Part shown: positions 53,618 to 61,950 of the stretch, one piece after another
Layout: each line of letters begins with the position of its first letter
How positions within the stretch are numbered: position 1 is the first letter of the stretch
Source of the DNA: Candidatus Bathyarchaeota archaeon
Lineage (GTDB): Archaea > Thermoproteota > Bathyarchaeia > Bathyarchaeales > SOJC01
Direction of reading: 5' to 3'
Length of the DNA: 64,000 nucleotides
Assembly: GCA_020354575.1 (NCBI GenBank)
Contig: CP070649.1
Coordinates: forward strand, 1,774,012 to 1,838,011
Program-made: the position numbers and the translations under genes
Notes under the pieces: model-generated
What the model saw: only the letters and a program-made list of their open reading frames with translations
Told to the model about the DNA's origin: nothing
Database searches by the model: none

Positions 53618-54844
53618 ATGGAGTATTTTCTTCTTTTCTTGGTCTGGATTGCTGCTGCGTTAGTCTTTCCGAGAATTCTTCGGAGATTTCATATTCCCTG
53701 GGTTACTGCGGTGATTCTTGCGGGGATTCTTTTAGGCCCTTATGGTTTGGGATTTGTGCATTCTGACGAGGTTATGAGTTTTCTTTCTACTATTGGGCTT
53801 GTCTTTCTAATGTTCACGGCTGGGCTGGATACTAAATTTTCGGTTTTGAAGAGCGCAGGTAGAAAGGTTGCATATTTTGCATTGCTGAATATCTGCATCC
53901 CTCTCTCTGTGGGGCTTTCAGTGGGATTTCTTTGGGGATTGGACACCTTTGCTTCAATTCTCTTGGGAATTTGCTTCAGTTCGTCTTCTGTAGGGGTGAT
54001 TGCGCCAATGTTGAGGGAGTTCAAAGTTGAGTCAAAGGTAAGCTCTATGTTGACCTCAGCCGTCTTTGTAGAGGATGTGATTAGTTTGATATTATTGGCC
54101 ATTTTGTTGAATGCATTAGTTCCGATTTCAGGAATCCCTCTCGCTCTTTTCCCATTTGTGTTAATTGTTTTTTTTGGAGTTGTTCTTTTTTTGATTCCAA
54201 TTCTTCAAGAGTGGTTGCTCTATTGGGAGCGGAAGGAGAATGAGTTTGAAGGGCAAATGAGAGCTGTGATGGTTACACTCGCTCTTGTTGCTTTAATTGC
54301 TGAGCTTATTGGGGTCCACGCTATGGTGGGAGGATTTTTGGCCGGGCTAACTCTGTCAGATATGTTAGGTGCTCGGGGTAAGATAAAGGACCATGTCTTT
54401 GCAATTAGCTATGGATTCTTAATTCCAATTTTCTTGTTAAATCTGGGGATGACCACAAATGTCTCAACACTTTTTGCTCCAGGTGATGCAGTCTTCATGT
54501 TAGTAATCATTGGTTCTTCAGTGATCAGCAAATCTTTGAGTGGCTATCTGGGAGCTCGACTTATGGGTTTTGGGTCTAGAGTTAGTTTTGGAATGGGAAT
54601 AATGACTAGTGCTCAGATGTCTACGACCCTTGCGACGGCAAGCTTGGGTTTACAATATGGGATTTTCTCGGAAGAGATCTTAGCTGCGTTAGTTGTTTTG
54701 TCTATTGTCTCAATCATATGTGTCCCATTATTGGCTAGGTGGGTTTTTGGAGTTGAAGTGGAGAAGCCCAGCAAGTTCACGGTCATGTGGGAGGGAGATG
54801 CTGTGTCTGAGGACAGTAATGAGGAAGAGGATTCGAGGAATTAG
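53618..54844 (+). CDS. Cation/proton antiporter, CPA2 (KefB/NapA-like) family
   Basis: About 408 residues with twelve or thirteen hydrophobic helices. GILLGPYGLGFVHS near 32, FLMFTAGLDTKFS near 62, the segment SSSSVGVIAPML near 120, VEDVISLILLAIL near 147 (the conserved acidic pair of the transport site) and GVHAMVGGFLAGLTLS near 228 fit CPA2 Na+/H+ or K+/H+ exchangers. No TrkA-N regulatory domain; the tail is acidic. ATG 53618 chosen; an in-frame TTG two codons earlier is possible. Confidence 0.9.
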   Translation: MEYFLLFLVWIAAALVFPRILRRFHIPWVTAVILAGILLGPYGLGFVHSDEVMSFLSTIGLVFLMFTAGLDTKFSVLKSAGRKVAYFALLNICIPLSVGLSVGFLWGLDTFASILLGICFSSSSVGVIAPMLREFKVESKVSSMLTSAVFVEDVISLILLAILLNALVPISGIPLALFPFVLIVFFGVVLFLIPILQEWLLYWERKENEFEGQMRAVMVTLALVALIAELIGVHAMVGGFLAGLTLSDMLGARGKIKDHVFAISYGFLIPIFLLNLGMTTNVSTLFAPGDAVFMLVIIGSSVISKSLSGYLGARLMGFGSRVSFGMGIMTSAQMSTTLATASLGLQYGIFSEEILAALVVLSIVSIICVPLLARWVFGVEVEKPSKFTVMWEGDAVSEDSNEEEDSRN

Positions 54845-54927
54845 CTTCTGCTGATTACTTTTACATTTATCTTAATCTGGCGAGACGCCTGCGTCATTAT
54901 ATTGCCTCTGCACGCATATAAGAAACG

Positions 54928-55380
54928 ATGAATAACGTGTTGATAGGAGGATTGAAAATCTCTAACATAATTACGACAAAGCTAAGACAGCTTCAAGATT
55001 ATAAATTTAATGTTGAGTTTGATGAGAAGAGCCTTCCAAATTTAGTTGTTGACGAGATACCTCCTATTGGAGGGAGTACTGGGCCAAATCCTCCCCGTCT
55101 ATTATCAGCTGCCGTTGGTCATTGCCTGAGTTCAAGTCTTATTTACTGCCTTAGCAAAGCTAGGGTGAAGGTCAATGCTGTAGAGACTATGATAAAAACA
55201 GAAATCGAAAGAAATGAAAAAGGTCGTCAAAGAGTAAAGAAAATCGATGTATTAATCGATCTAGACGTGGATAAGGAAGACAAGGAGCGTGTTTTGAGAT
55301 GCCTCAAGCTCTTTGAAGACTATTGCACAGTAACTCAGAGCATAAGAAAAGGCATAGAAGTAAATGTCCATCATGTATGA
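54928..55380 (+). CDS. OsmC family peroxiredoxin-like protein
   Basis: 150 residues. GSTGPNPPRLLSAAVGHCLSS near 50-70 holds the first active-site Cys and YCTVTQSIRKG near 131 the second, as in OsmC/Ohr thiol peroxidases that detoxify organic hydroperoxides. The N-terminal 20 residues are weakly conserved, so the true start could lie slightly downstream. Follows the antiporter by about 80 bases with its own weak promoter-like region. Confidence 0.87.
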   Translation: MNNVLIGGLKISNIITTKLRQLQDYKFNVEFDEKSLPNLVVDEIPPIGGSTGPNPPRLLSAAVGHCLSSSLIYCLSKARVKVNAVETMIKTEIERNEKGRQRVKKIDVLIDLDVDKEDKERVLRCLKLFEDYCTVTQSIRKGIEVNVHHV

Positions 55381-55436
55381 TAGGCTGCGGTCGTAAGAGG
55401 TTATATGTTTGTTCATCATATGCTGATCTCATAGTG

Positions 55437-55763
55437 ATGTTTATGATGGGTAGTTCACTAAGGCTTGGATTTCGTTTGGCGTTTATGGCTGGGGTGCTCG
55501 ATATTTTCCTAAGTTTCTCCGTTTTTGGATCTTCAAGTTTTTCATCGCTATTATTGGCAAGCGTTTTAGTTTTAGTTGGTGCTGTTTTGGTTACTACTCT
55601 GCAACATCGAATTTTTGGTTGCATATTAGTACTGAGTTTTTCAATTGTTTGGTGGCTTTTTTATTACATTATCTATGAAAATCCTGCAACCATAAGCATA
55701 TTAGGCTATATAAATTTGGGCTTAGGAATATTTGGCAGCGTTCTAGGTTTGATGAAGAAGTAA
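55437..55763 (+). CDS. Small four-helix membrane protein
   Basis: About 108 residues from ATG 55437 (MFMMGSSLRLGF). Four hydrophobic segments: LAFMAGVLDIFLSF, SLLLASVLVLVGAVLV, FGCILVLSFSIVWWLFYYI and ISILGYINLGLGIFGSVLGL. A longer frame reaching into the OsmC gene looks non-coding. Conserved-looking DUF4064-like layout (glycine-rich last helix), but no function can be given. It follows OsmC by about 60 bases. Confidence 0.6.
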   Translation: MFMMGSSLRLGFRLAFMAGVLDIFLSFSVFGSSSFSSLLLASVLVLVGAVLVTTLQHRIFGCILVLSFSIVWWLFYYIIYENPATISILGYINLGLGIFGSVLGLMKK

Positions 55764-55833
55764 CCGTCCTATTGTACTCTCTCTTGGGAATGGTCAAGCT
55801 CAAACCAGCCTTCAACATTCAAGACCAATGGTA

Positions 55834-56451
55834 TCATTTGTTCTCGTCAGTTGGAACCTGAAAATATCTTTTTCTAGATTCAGCTATTTTCTGGAGATGA
55901 ATTTGATGAGCTTCTTTTCGCCATTTTTCTTGCCAACTCTTCCAACCAGTCTTCACAAGCCCTTCTCTTAGCTCAATCTCTTCTGCAACCCATTCCAGAA
56001 TCGCGAAGAAGCGTTTATGAGCTTCCTTGGCAAGTGCCCTTCTGGGAACGCCTGCTTCAACGCACCAGTTGGTGAAGCTTTTCTCAACTTTTTCTTGGAG
56101 CTCGCCAGATATCTTCACTTTCTCAACAAAAAATCCTTTGCTACGTAAATATTTTTGTATGGGAGTTAGTACAAATCCTGAGCAGATTTTGAAACAGGTT
56201 TCCTTGTCAGGCTTCATGACCTCGACTAGTTCTTGGGCTATTCTAGCTGCTCCATCAAGGTAAATTTTCTTTTCAAAGTTTGGAGACTGAAAGGCAGAAA
56301 CTGGAATTCTGCGCTCCATGTATTTATGTTCAGGGAGCCTTAGTGCACCGATAATCACGCCCAGAACAAGATCACCCCATCCAGCATCATCTATCAGAAT
56401 TGTTTTTTTGCAAATATACTGGCTGAGGCTTGTAGAGTGATCTATATTCAA
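55834..56451 (-). CDS. Conserved-looking protein of unknown function
   Basis: 205 residues. The N-terminal motif ILIDDAGWGDLVLGVIIGAL near 18-37 has acidic residues in a beta-strand/loop reminiscent of metal-dependent nuclease folds. A middle region follows with CFKICSGFVL, and the C-terminal half is helical and charged (HKRFFAILEWVAEEIELREG). I do not recognise a named family. TTG start at 56451; no convincing SD. Single gene between a small membrane protein and an MFS fragment. Confidence 0.55.
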   Translation of the reverse strand: MNIDHSTSLSQYICKKTILIDDAGWGDLVLGVIIGALRLPEHKYMERRIPVSAFQSPNFEKKIYLDGAARIAQELVEVMKPDKETCFKICSGFVLTPIQKYLRSKGFFVEKVKISGELQEKVEKSFTNWCVEAGVPRRALAKEAHKRFFAILEWVAEEIELREGLVKTGWKSWQEKWRKEAHQIHLQKIAESRKRYFQVPTDENK

Positions 56452-56554
56452 CAGGCTCTCAATCCCATCCTATGGAGTGCAACGCACAAACACGGTTCTT
56501 AATCTCGATTTTACTTTCATAATTCTTATGCCTTTGCGTATCAATGATATTCAG

Positions 56555-56773
56555 TTATTGAGGAATGCATGCATGCAATGTATCACCAATTGCGCCTCCA
56601 ATTGGTGAAATCAATACGAAAACTAAGGTTGATGAAGAAAATATTATCCAAATAATTTCAGGAGAAGCCTTTAGCTCTTCCAAGTAAGTGGAGGTAAATT
56701 GTCCTAGGCTAATTACATTTACTAAAAAGAGAGAAATTAATAGTAGCCAATAATTTCTATCAAGTCCAAGCAT
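56555..56773 (-). pseudogene. MFS transporter N-terminal fragment
   Basis: 72 codons. The protein starts like an intact MFS permease (DRNYWLLLISLFLVNVI, then STYLEELKASPEIIWIIF and VFVLISPIGGAIGD, the first loop and helix two) and then ends abruptly in HACIPQ and a stop. The break coincides with ATGCATGCATGCA at 56565-56577. No downstream MFS sequence was found in either frame. It resembles but is not identical to the intact MFS gene at 57.6 kb, so it is an independent remnant. Confidence 0.6.
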
Positions 56774-56937
56774 TAAATCTTCATCGTTTCTCCTTCAGTA
56801 AAACAACGAGAATAAAAGGATGATTTGGTTACTCACACGGAGTATACGTGGGGGGATTTCATGAGGATCGTTGAATGTTGCATGTGTTTTTATATTCGTT
56901 GGTGAGACAATTTAAATGGGTGATATTTCTGCGGGGG

Positions 56938-57186
56938 ATGTCCATTTGTAAGAATTGTGTTAAGGAAAAATCTACAATTCAGGGTTCTTATCTTCCTTGC
57001 TTGAAGTATGAAAAGGAACTGACAAGTGGGAAACAGCAGAACTTGCGAGAACTTTTATGTCAGATAGGGCCTTACCAGTGGTGCACTAGATTTTGTAGCA
57101 TGTCAAATAGACAGCTTGAATTGAGATTTTCTAGGGAACTTCTCAGAGTCGTAGATGTGGTCAAACCTTTGTGGGCTGCTCAATAG
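56938..57186 (+). CDS. Small cysteine-rich protein of unknown function
   Basis: 82 residues from ATG 56938 (MSICKNCVKEK). Six Cys occur (C-x2-C near the N-terminus, LPCLKYE, LCQIGP, WCTRFCSM), suggesting a small metal-binding or disulphide-rich fold. No family recognised. GGGTGAT at 56919 and GCGGGGG just upstream are possible SD signals. A TTTAAATG box A lies near 56910. Confidence 0.45.
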   Translation: MSICKNCVKEKSTIQGSYLPCLKYEKELTSGKQQNLRELLCQIGPYQWCTRFCSMSNRQLELRFSRELLRVVDVVKPLWAAQ

Positions 57187-57219
57187 CTTTTGGCTAGCGT
57201 ACTGCCTTGTTTTTTAGTA

Positions 57220-57402
57220 TTATTCTTTGTGTGTCTTTCGGTAGCGTGAACCGTCAGGTCTTTCCCATAGTTCGACGACTAAGACGTGCTTTGCCTTTGG
57301 GTTCTTCATTTTCCACTTTTTAATGAATTTATCTCCCATATTATTCACGGTTCTTTTCATATGGTTATTTCTACATTTAAATTTAATCACTGTATCACAC
57401 AC
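57220..57402 (-). CDS. Small basic protein of unknown function
   Basis: 60 residues, or 46 from the second ATG. The C-terminal half (KHVLVVELWERPDGSRYRKT) looks like a compact beta hairpin with conserved-type Gly and Tyr. Net basic, so possibly nucleic-acid binding. No family assigned, and coding status is only likely, not certain. It lies alone between two longer genes. Confidence 0.4.
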   Translation of the reverse strand: MCDTVIKFKCRNNHMKRTVNNMGDKFIKKWKMKNPKAKHVLVVELWERPDGSRYRKTHKE

Positions 57403-57573
57403 GAAATTCCTAATGTAAAGGATCTGATTGAATGCATTGAGTGTTGGTTACTGTTTGTCCAACCATTTTTAATGCAAAATTGGAACATTCGCTTATCCAG
57501 ATTTGGCATATATGTATGCATTTATGGTGCTCAATGCTCAATCGACAACGTCAATTCAGCGTGTATGCATGGA

Positions 57574-58872
57574 TTAAGCTTCTCTTTCTTCAGGTTTTGG
57601 TTCTTTAATGTACAATGCGGCTATTAGAATTGACGGGATAATTAGGACTATCATAAATAAGAACGGTATTTGTGGAGAAATGTTGTCATACAGAAGCCCA
57701 CCCATAATTCCTCCCAGGGCCATGAATATGTATGTGAAGAATTGCATCGATCCTGTAACTTTTCCTCTCTGTGCTTGTGGTACAAGATCAGCAAATAGAC
57801 TCTGAAAGGCTGAAAAGGCTAGGAGTTGGGCAAGTCCCATTAAAGGCATAACTATGAAAAGGGTGGTGTAATTTCCATAGATGAAAAGCAAAACAGTAGG
57901 GATGATGAGTAGTCCAGAAATTATCAATGGAATCTTCCTACCAATTTTGTCGAGAAGTTTGCCTACGGGATACGACATGATGATCATGGAAAGAAAGAGA
58001 GCGATCATAACTAGTCCCCATAAAGTACGCGCTTGTTGGAGGGCAGGATCCATCTCAGGTGGGTAAATCTGTGGTTGCGGTGCGCCACCGATTTGCAGTA
58101 CATAAAAAGCGTAGATTAGAAAGAGTCCCATCACCATCGCGAATGCTGTTCGCATAATTATAGTGGTGAAGAACAGAAACATTGTTGACCGGGGTACTGC
58201 TTTCCAAACATTCATTCCTTGTTTGAGAGATTCCGGATAGGAGTGTAATACGTCGTTGAGGGTGACTTTTTCAGTTTCTTTCATGCTCTCAGTGAGTTTC
58301 AGTCGTACGGTTGCTGCCACGACGAAGAAAATTGTAACAATAGTGTATGCTATTCTCATACCAGTTTCAGAGCCATAAGTAGACACCAAAAAGAGAGCCA
58401 CTATTGGTGCGGGGGTTGTCGATACGCTCATTATGAGGTTGAGAATAGAGAATCCCATTCCTCGTTTTTCTGGAGGCAGAGAGTCTGCCATCGTTGCCAT
58501 CAGTGCTGGTTGATAAAGCAGACAGAGGTTTTGTACAGCAGCGCCAATCAAGATGAAGTGCCAGTTTGGCGCTGTAGCATAGAAAACGTAAGAAAAAGCT
58601 ACACCAAATGTTAGTGTTGAGACTAGCCACCGTCTTCCATATTTGTCAGCCAGATAGCCTCCGGGGAATTGAACAGAAGCTAGGCATAACATCGAAACAA
58701 GAGAAATCAGCCCTATAATTGTGGCGCTTCCACCAAGTTGGATTACATAGTCTGAATAATAGGTTCCTGGTAGTTCACCCGCGAAATCCATTAGAATCCA
58801 GCTGATGATAAGTATTAAATAGTTTCCTTTGACGAAGGAGAATTGTTCTCTGAGATTTTCGAAGAATTGCAT
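57574..58872 (-). CDS. Major facilitator superfamily transporter
   Basis: 432 residues, about twelve hydrophobic helices. GGYLADKYGRRWLVST near residue 72-87 and GKLLDKIGRKIPLIIS near 305-320 are the two MFS loop-2/loop-8 signatures (G-x-x-x-D-x-x-G-R). DFAGELPGTYYSDYV near 27 and the two-half layout suggest a drug- or sugar-type exporter; substrate unknown. Its TAA stop forms part of GTATGCATGGATTA, as at the 17.56 kb gene. Confidence 0.92.
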   Translation of the reverse strand: MQFFENLREQFSFVKGNYLILIISWILMDFAGELPGTYYSDYVIQLGGSATIIGLISLVSMLCLASVQFPGGYLADKYGRRWLVSTLTFGVAFSYVFYATAPNWHFILIGAAVQNLCLLYQPALMATMADSLPPEKRGMGFSILNLIMSVSTTPAPIVALFLVSTYGSETGMRIAYTIVTIFFVVAATVRLKLTESMKETEKVTLNDVLHSYPESLKQGMNVWKAVPRSTMFLFFTTIIMRTAFAMVMGLFLIYAFYVLQIGGAPQPQIYPPEMDPALQQARTLWGLVMIALFLSMIIMSYPVGKLLDKIGRKIPLIISGLLIIPTVLLFIYGNYTTLFIVMPLMGLAQLLAFSAFQSLFADLVPQAQRGKVTGSMQFFTYIFMALGGIMGGLLYDNISPQIPFLFMIVLIIPSILIAALYIKEPKPEEREA

Positions 58873-58995
58873 CGCCGTGCCCCGGTGGACTTAGTCTTTT
58901 ATAGACAAGATATGAGGAATATAAGCCCTGGGCTGGACGGTGTTAAAAAGACTAGAAAAATTGTGGGATTTTTTGCGGGTTTCGACGTCTCATGT

Positions 58996-59379
58996 TTATA
59001 TTTTAAGATGGATCTCCATCGTTGAGACATTTCGTGGGTTGCCGCCTTCTCTGGGTGTAATTTCCTCAGTCCCGATTGAAATGGCATCGACATTGGCGTC
59101 TTTGAAGAATCGATTGCGGACGATTTCAGCCACGTCAACAGCTGTGCTGATAGCGCGACCTCGTGCTTTCAAGGTGACTTCATTTTCGCCGCTCATATTG
59201 AATCCAGTTATGACAGCCATAACATAGTTCATTGGAGGTTTGTTTCCAATGAAGATTACGTTCGCTTCCTTGCTGATTTTGGGCGCTGGTTTACTGCTTT
59301 TCACTTCTTTTTCCTTTGGTTCTTCTTTACTTTCGACTTTGGCGGGCATTTCGCTTTTGGTTTGTTCTTCCTCTGACAT
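58996..59379 (-). CDS. albA: DNA/RNA-binding protein Alba with long charged N-terminal tail
   Basis: 127 residues. The Alba fold occupies about residues 38-127: [20 protein letters not shown] near the start (the loop Lys contacts nucleic acid), then [19 protein letters not shown] near 70-88 and the final strand STMEIHLKI. Alba dimers coat archaeal DNA and RNA. The first 35 residues are an extra tail rich in Glu and Lys ([14 protein letters not shown]), which normal Alba lacks. Start ATG 59379 with a perfect GGAGGTG five bases upstream. Confidence 0.93.
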   Translation of the reverse strand: MSEEEQTKSEMPAKVESKEEPKEKEVKSSKPAPKISKEANVIFIGNKPPMNYVMAVITGFNMSGENEVTLKARGRAISTAVDVAEIVRNRFFKDANVDAISIGTEEITPREGGNPRNVSTMEIHLKI

Positions 59380-59438
59380 GCATACACCTCCTTCTTCTGG
59401 ATTTTCTTGTGCTACTCTGAACTCCAGTAGCTCTCGAT

Positions 59439-59684
59439 TTAGGCTTGCACTAGCTCACCAATCGCAAACCTGCTTCCAACTCTTGTTATTTTAAATCTAA
59501 CGTGCTCTCCTTTTTTCGTGTTTGGCACAAATATAATGAAGCCTTCGATTTTTGCAATGCCATCTCCTCTCCTGCTCACATCTTCAATTGTGGCTTCGTA
59601 TTCTTTATCTATTTCAACTGGTTTCTTCATATTGAATCGTGGTCGATTACTGAACCCTCTTTGTCCACTGTATGAATATGACAT
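59439..59684 (-). CDS. TRAM-domain RNA-binding protein
   Basis: 81 residues. After a 20-residue Ser/Arg/Gly-rich start the protein is a single TRAM domain: [20 protein letters not shown], then [20 protein letters not shown]. Archaeal small TRAM proteins bind RNA and act as chaperones. It lies about 60 bases upstream of Alba on the same strand, so the two nucleic-acid binders are probably transcribed together. GGTG precedes the ATG. Confidence 0.92.
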   Translation of the reverse strand: MSYSYSGQRGFSNRPRFNMKKPVEIDKEYEATIEDVSRRGDGIAKIEGFIIFVPNTKKGEHVRFKITRVGSRFAIGELVQA

Positions 59685-59853
59685 TTCATCACACCGTTTG
59701 ATTAACTAGCTAGAGATGCTGGATGAAAAAGTAAAACCGTCAAAGCCGTTCTACCCTTTTCAGCGCCTAACTGTCAAGCCCGTATTACACGGGCTTCCAT
59801 ATTAACCTTTGTGTGTACTCCTCACATATGAATTCTTGTTAGGATTATTCTGT

Positions 59854-60516
59854 TTATTTTGATATCTCTAGCCCCGGTATCCTCACTTTCTCAAACACTA
59901 CATCTGAGATTTTTATAACGATAATAACCCAGACGAGGTAAATTATTGCAATAAAAGCATACGCTTCTAAGTTCCTGAAAGTCTGTCCAGCGATCGTTTG
60001 AGCCACCCCAGTAAGTTCTAGCACTCCAATTACTAGTAGAGCTGCTGTGCTCTTTGTCAAAGAGGCAAATTCATTGCCCCAAGCAGGGATTACCAATCTC
60101 AGAGCTTGTGGGAGAACCACGTGAATTATAGCTTGACCTCTCGAGAGTCCTATTGAGCGGGCCGCCATCATCTGGTCTCCAGAAACCACTTCAATAGATC
60201 CTTTCATGTAGCCTTTCTGATAGGCTGCACTATTCAAGCTGAAAATCAGCAGACCTATTGCGAACGAATCTATCAGAATATTGAATACTTGAGGAACTGC
60301 AAAATAAAATATGAAAAGCTGAATAATAAGAGGGCTTCCCCGAAAAAACTCTACATAGAATGTAATCGCAGTCGAGAGATATTTTCCCCCATACAGATCG
60401 CCTATTGCCAGAAGGGTTCCAAGGGCAAGACCGGCGAGGGCGCCAAATAATGTTACTTCAGCGGTTATGACGAAGCCTTGAAGAATTTGCGGGAGGTATT
60501 GAATTATAAATTCCAG
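59854..60516 (-). CDS. Polar amino-acid ABC transporter permease (second permease), probable CTG start
   Basis: About 220 residues. The open frame runs back from 59854 to 60516 with continuous HisM-type permease sequence: EFFRGSPLIIQLFIFYF, and near the C-terminus the EAA-like loop ARSIGLSRGQAIIHVVLPQA. From the frame's upstream limit near 60540 down to 60516 no ATG, GTG or TTG exists; the first is TTG 60237, which would remove two membrane helices. A CTG at 60516 lies two bases past the ATPase stop, with AAGGGA seven bases before it. Either CTG is used or the start was mutated. Confidence 0.75.
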   Translation of the reverse strand: MEFIIQYLPQILQGFVITAEVTLFGALAGLALGTLLAIGDLYGGKYLSTAITFYVEFFRGSPLIIQLFIFYFAVPQVFNILIDSFAIGLLIFSLNSAAYQKGYMKGSIEVVSGDQMMAARSIGLSRGQAIIHVVLPQALRLVIPAWGNEFASLTKSTAALLVIGVLELTGVAQTIAGQTFRNLEAYAFIAIIYLVWVIIVIKISDVVFEKVRIPGLEISK

Positions 60517-60517
60517 T

Positions 60518-61267
60518 TTATTCCCTTCTCGTGCGCTTAATTAGTCGTGCCATAAACTTTTGCGCTCTTTCACTTCTAGGATTTGTGAAAAAGCGTTCTG
60601 GTTCTCCTTTTTCGATGACTGTTCCTTCATCAAAGAATATCATTTCTTCGGCCACCTCACGGGCGAAGGGCATCTCATGACTAACTATGAGCATAGTCAT
60701 GCCCTTTTTTGCCAGGTCTCTTAAAGTATCAATCACCTCTCCCGTAAGTTCCGGATCGAGGGCTGATGTTGGTTCATCGAGCAACATTATGTCAGGTTCC
60801 ATTGCCAGAGCACGGGCTATTCCCACCCTTTGCTGTTGTCCTCCTGACAGTTGGGCTGGATGGTGATTTGCCCAGTCCTCCATCCGGACTTCTCGAAGAG
60901 CTTTCATTGCCCTTTCTTTTGCTTTCTGTCTTGGTAATTTCAATACTCGTTTCAAGCCTAGCTCTACATTTCCGACAGCAGTTAAGTGGCGAAATAGCCA
61001 AATATGTTGAAAAACGAATCCAATTCTCGCTCTTGCTTTATCCAGTTCGGCGTTCTCTTTCGTCAATTGTTCTCCTCTAAGAAAAACTTCTCCCTTAGTT
61101 GGTGTTGTCAGCATAGCTAAACACCTCAGAAAGGTACTTTTACCAGAGCCACTTGGTCCAAAGAGAAGCTTAATTTCTCCTTCTGAAACTTTTAGGGAGA
61201 CGTTCTTTACCGCGACTATTTTTCCATAGATCTTCCAAAGATTTTGACATTCAATCACGATATTCAT
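60518..61267 (-). CDS. Polar amino-acid ABC transporter ATP-binding protein
   Basis: 249 residues of the GlnQ/HisP type. [14 protein letters not shown] near residue 36 is Walker [20 protein letters not shown] near 140 the ABC signature, [12 protein letters not shown] near 162 Walker B, and [11 protein letters not shown] near 195 the switch His. It powers uptake with the two permeases and the binding protein of this operon. The stop is followed at once by the putative CTG start of the next permease. Confidence 0.95.
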   Translation of the reverse strand: MNIVIECQNLWKIYGKIVAVKNVSLKVSEGEIKLLFGPSGSGKSTFLRCLAMLTTPTKGEVFLRGEQLTKENAELDKARARIGFVFQHIWLFRHLTAVGNVELGLKRVLKLPRQKAKERAMKALREVRMEDWANHHPAQLSGGQQQRVGIARALAMEPDIMLLDEPTSALDPELTGEVIDTLRDLAKKGMTMLIVSHEMPFAREVAEEMIFFDEGTVIEKGEPERFFTNPRSERAQKFMARLIKRTRRE

Positions 61268-61275
61268 TGTTTTTT

Positions 61276-61944
61276 CTACATCCCCAACTGTTTCTTTTTT
61301 CTACTTCCCCATTTGTCAAGCCATGTTGCGATTGGAAAAGTGAGTAATATGTAGAGAAAAGCAGCTATGAGGTAGGGAGTAGTTGTAACTCCAGTCGCTT
61401 TTCTTATTCCATTTGCTATTTCCAGCATTTCAGTAATGCCTGGGAGGAAAAACAGGTACGCTGAATCTTTAATTAGGAGGGCATACTCACTGCCCAAGCC
61501 AGGAGTAGAGAACATAAAGACTTGAGGTATCATGACATAAACTATTGAAAGAAGTTTTGAAAGTCCCAAAGATCTTGCAACTATCATTTGGTCTTCTCCT
61601 ATGCCTCTTATCGCTCCTCTATAAACCTGAGATTGATTTGCTGCACTTCTTAATCCCAATACAAAAATACCTGTGAAAAATGCATTTTTGAAAGGAGTAG
61701 GGATGTAATAACCTATACCAAAGTAGAACATGAGAAGTAAAACAAGTTCGGGGATCCCCCTGAATATCTTCTCGTATCCATCCACCAAAATCTGCGGAAA
61801 TTTACCGCCATATGTTTTTGCAAAGGACAAGGGAATTCCAATGGCCACTCCCATTAGAAAAGAAAAGAGGGAAATTGAAAGAGTTGTAGGAACCCCTCCG
61901 AGTATTAGGAGGAGTATTTGAACAACGTCCAACTTCTGTGACAC
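61276..61944 (-). CDS. Polar amino-acid ABC transporter permease (first permease)
   Basis: 222 residues, five or six hydrophobic helices, HisM/GlnP type. RGIPELVLLLMFYFGIG near 62 and ARSLGLSKLLSIVYVMIPQ near 126 (the EAA loop that contacts the ATPase) are present. Six to eight bases separate it from both neighbouring genes, so it belongs to a tight four-gene operon (binding protein, permease, ATPase, permease). It differs enough from the other permease to suggest a heterodimeric channel. Confidence 0.93.
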   Translation of the reverse strand: MSQKLDVVQILLLILGGVPTTLSISLFSFLMGVAIGIPLSFAKTYGGKFPQILVDGYEKIFRGIPELVLLLMFYFGIGYYIPTPFKNAFFTGIFVLGLRSAANQSQVYRGAIRGIGEDQMIVARSLGLSKLLSIVYVMIPQVFMFSTPGLGSEYALLIKDSAYLFFLPGITEMLEIANGIRKATGVTTTPYLIAAFLYILLTFPIATWLDKWGSRKKKQLGM

Positions 61945-61950
61945 CGTTTT

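Noticed and set aside
53740..54102. Minus-strand frame within the antiporter gene
   Set aside because: The plus strand encodes a clear CPA2 antiporter; the antisense frame is a shadow.
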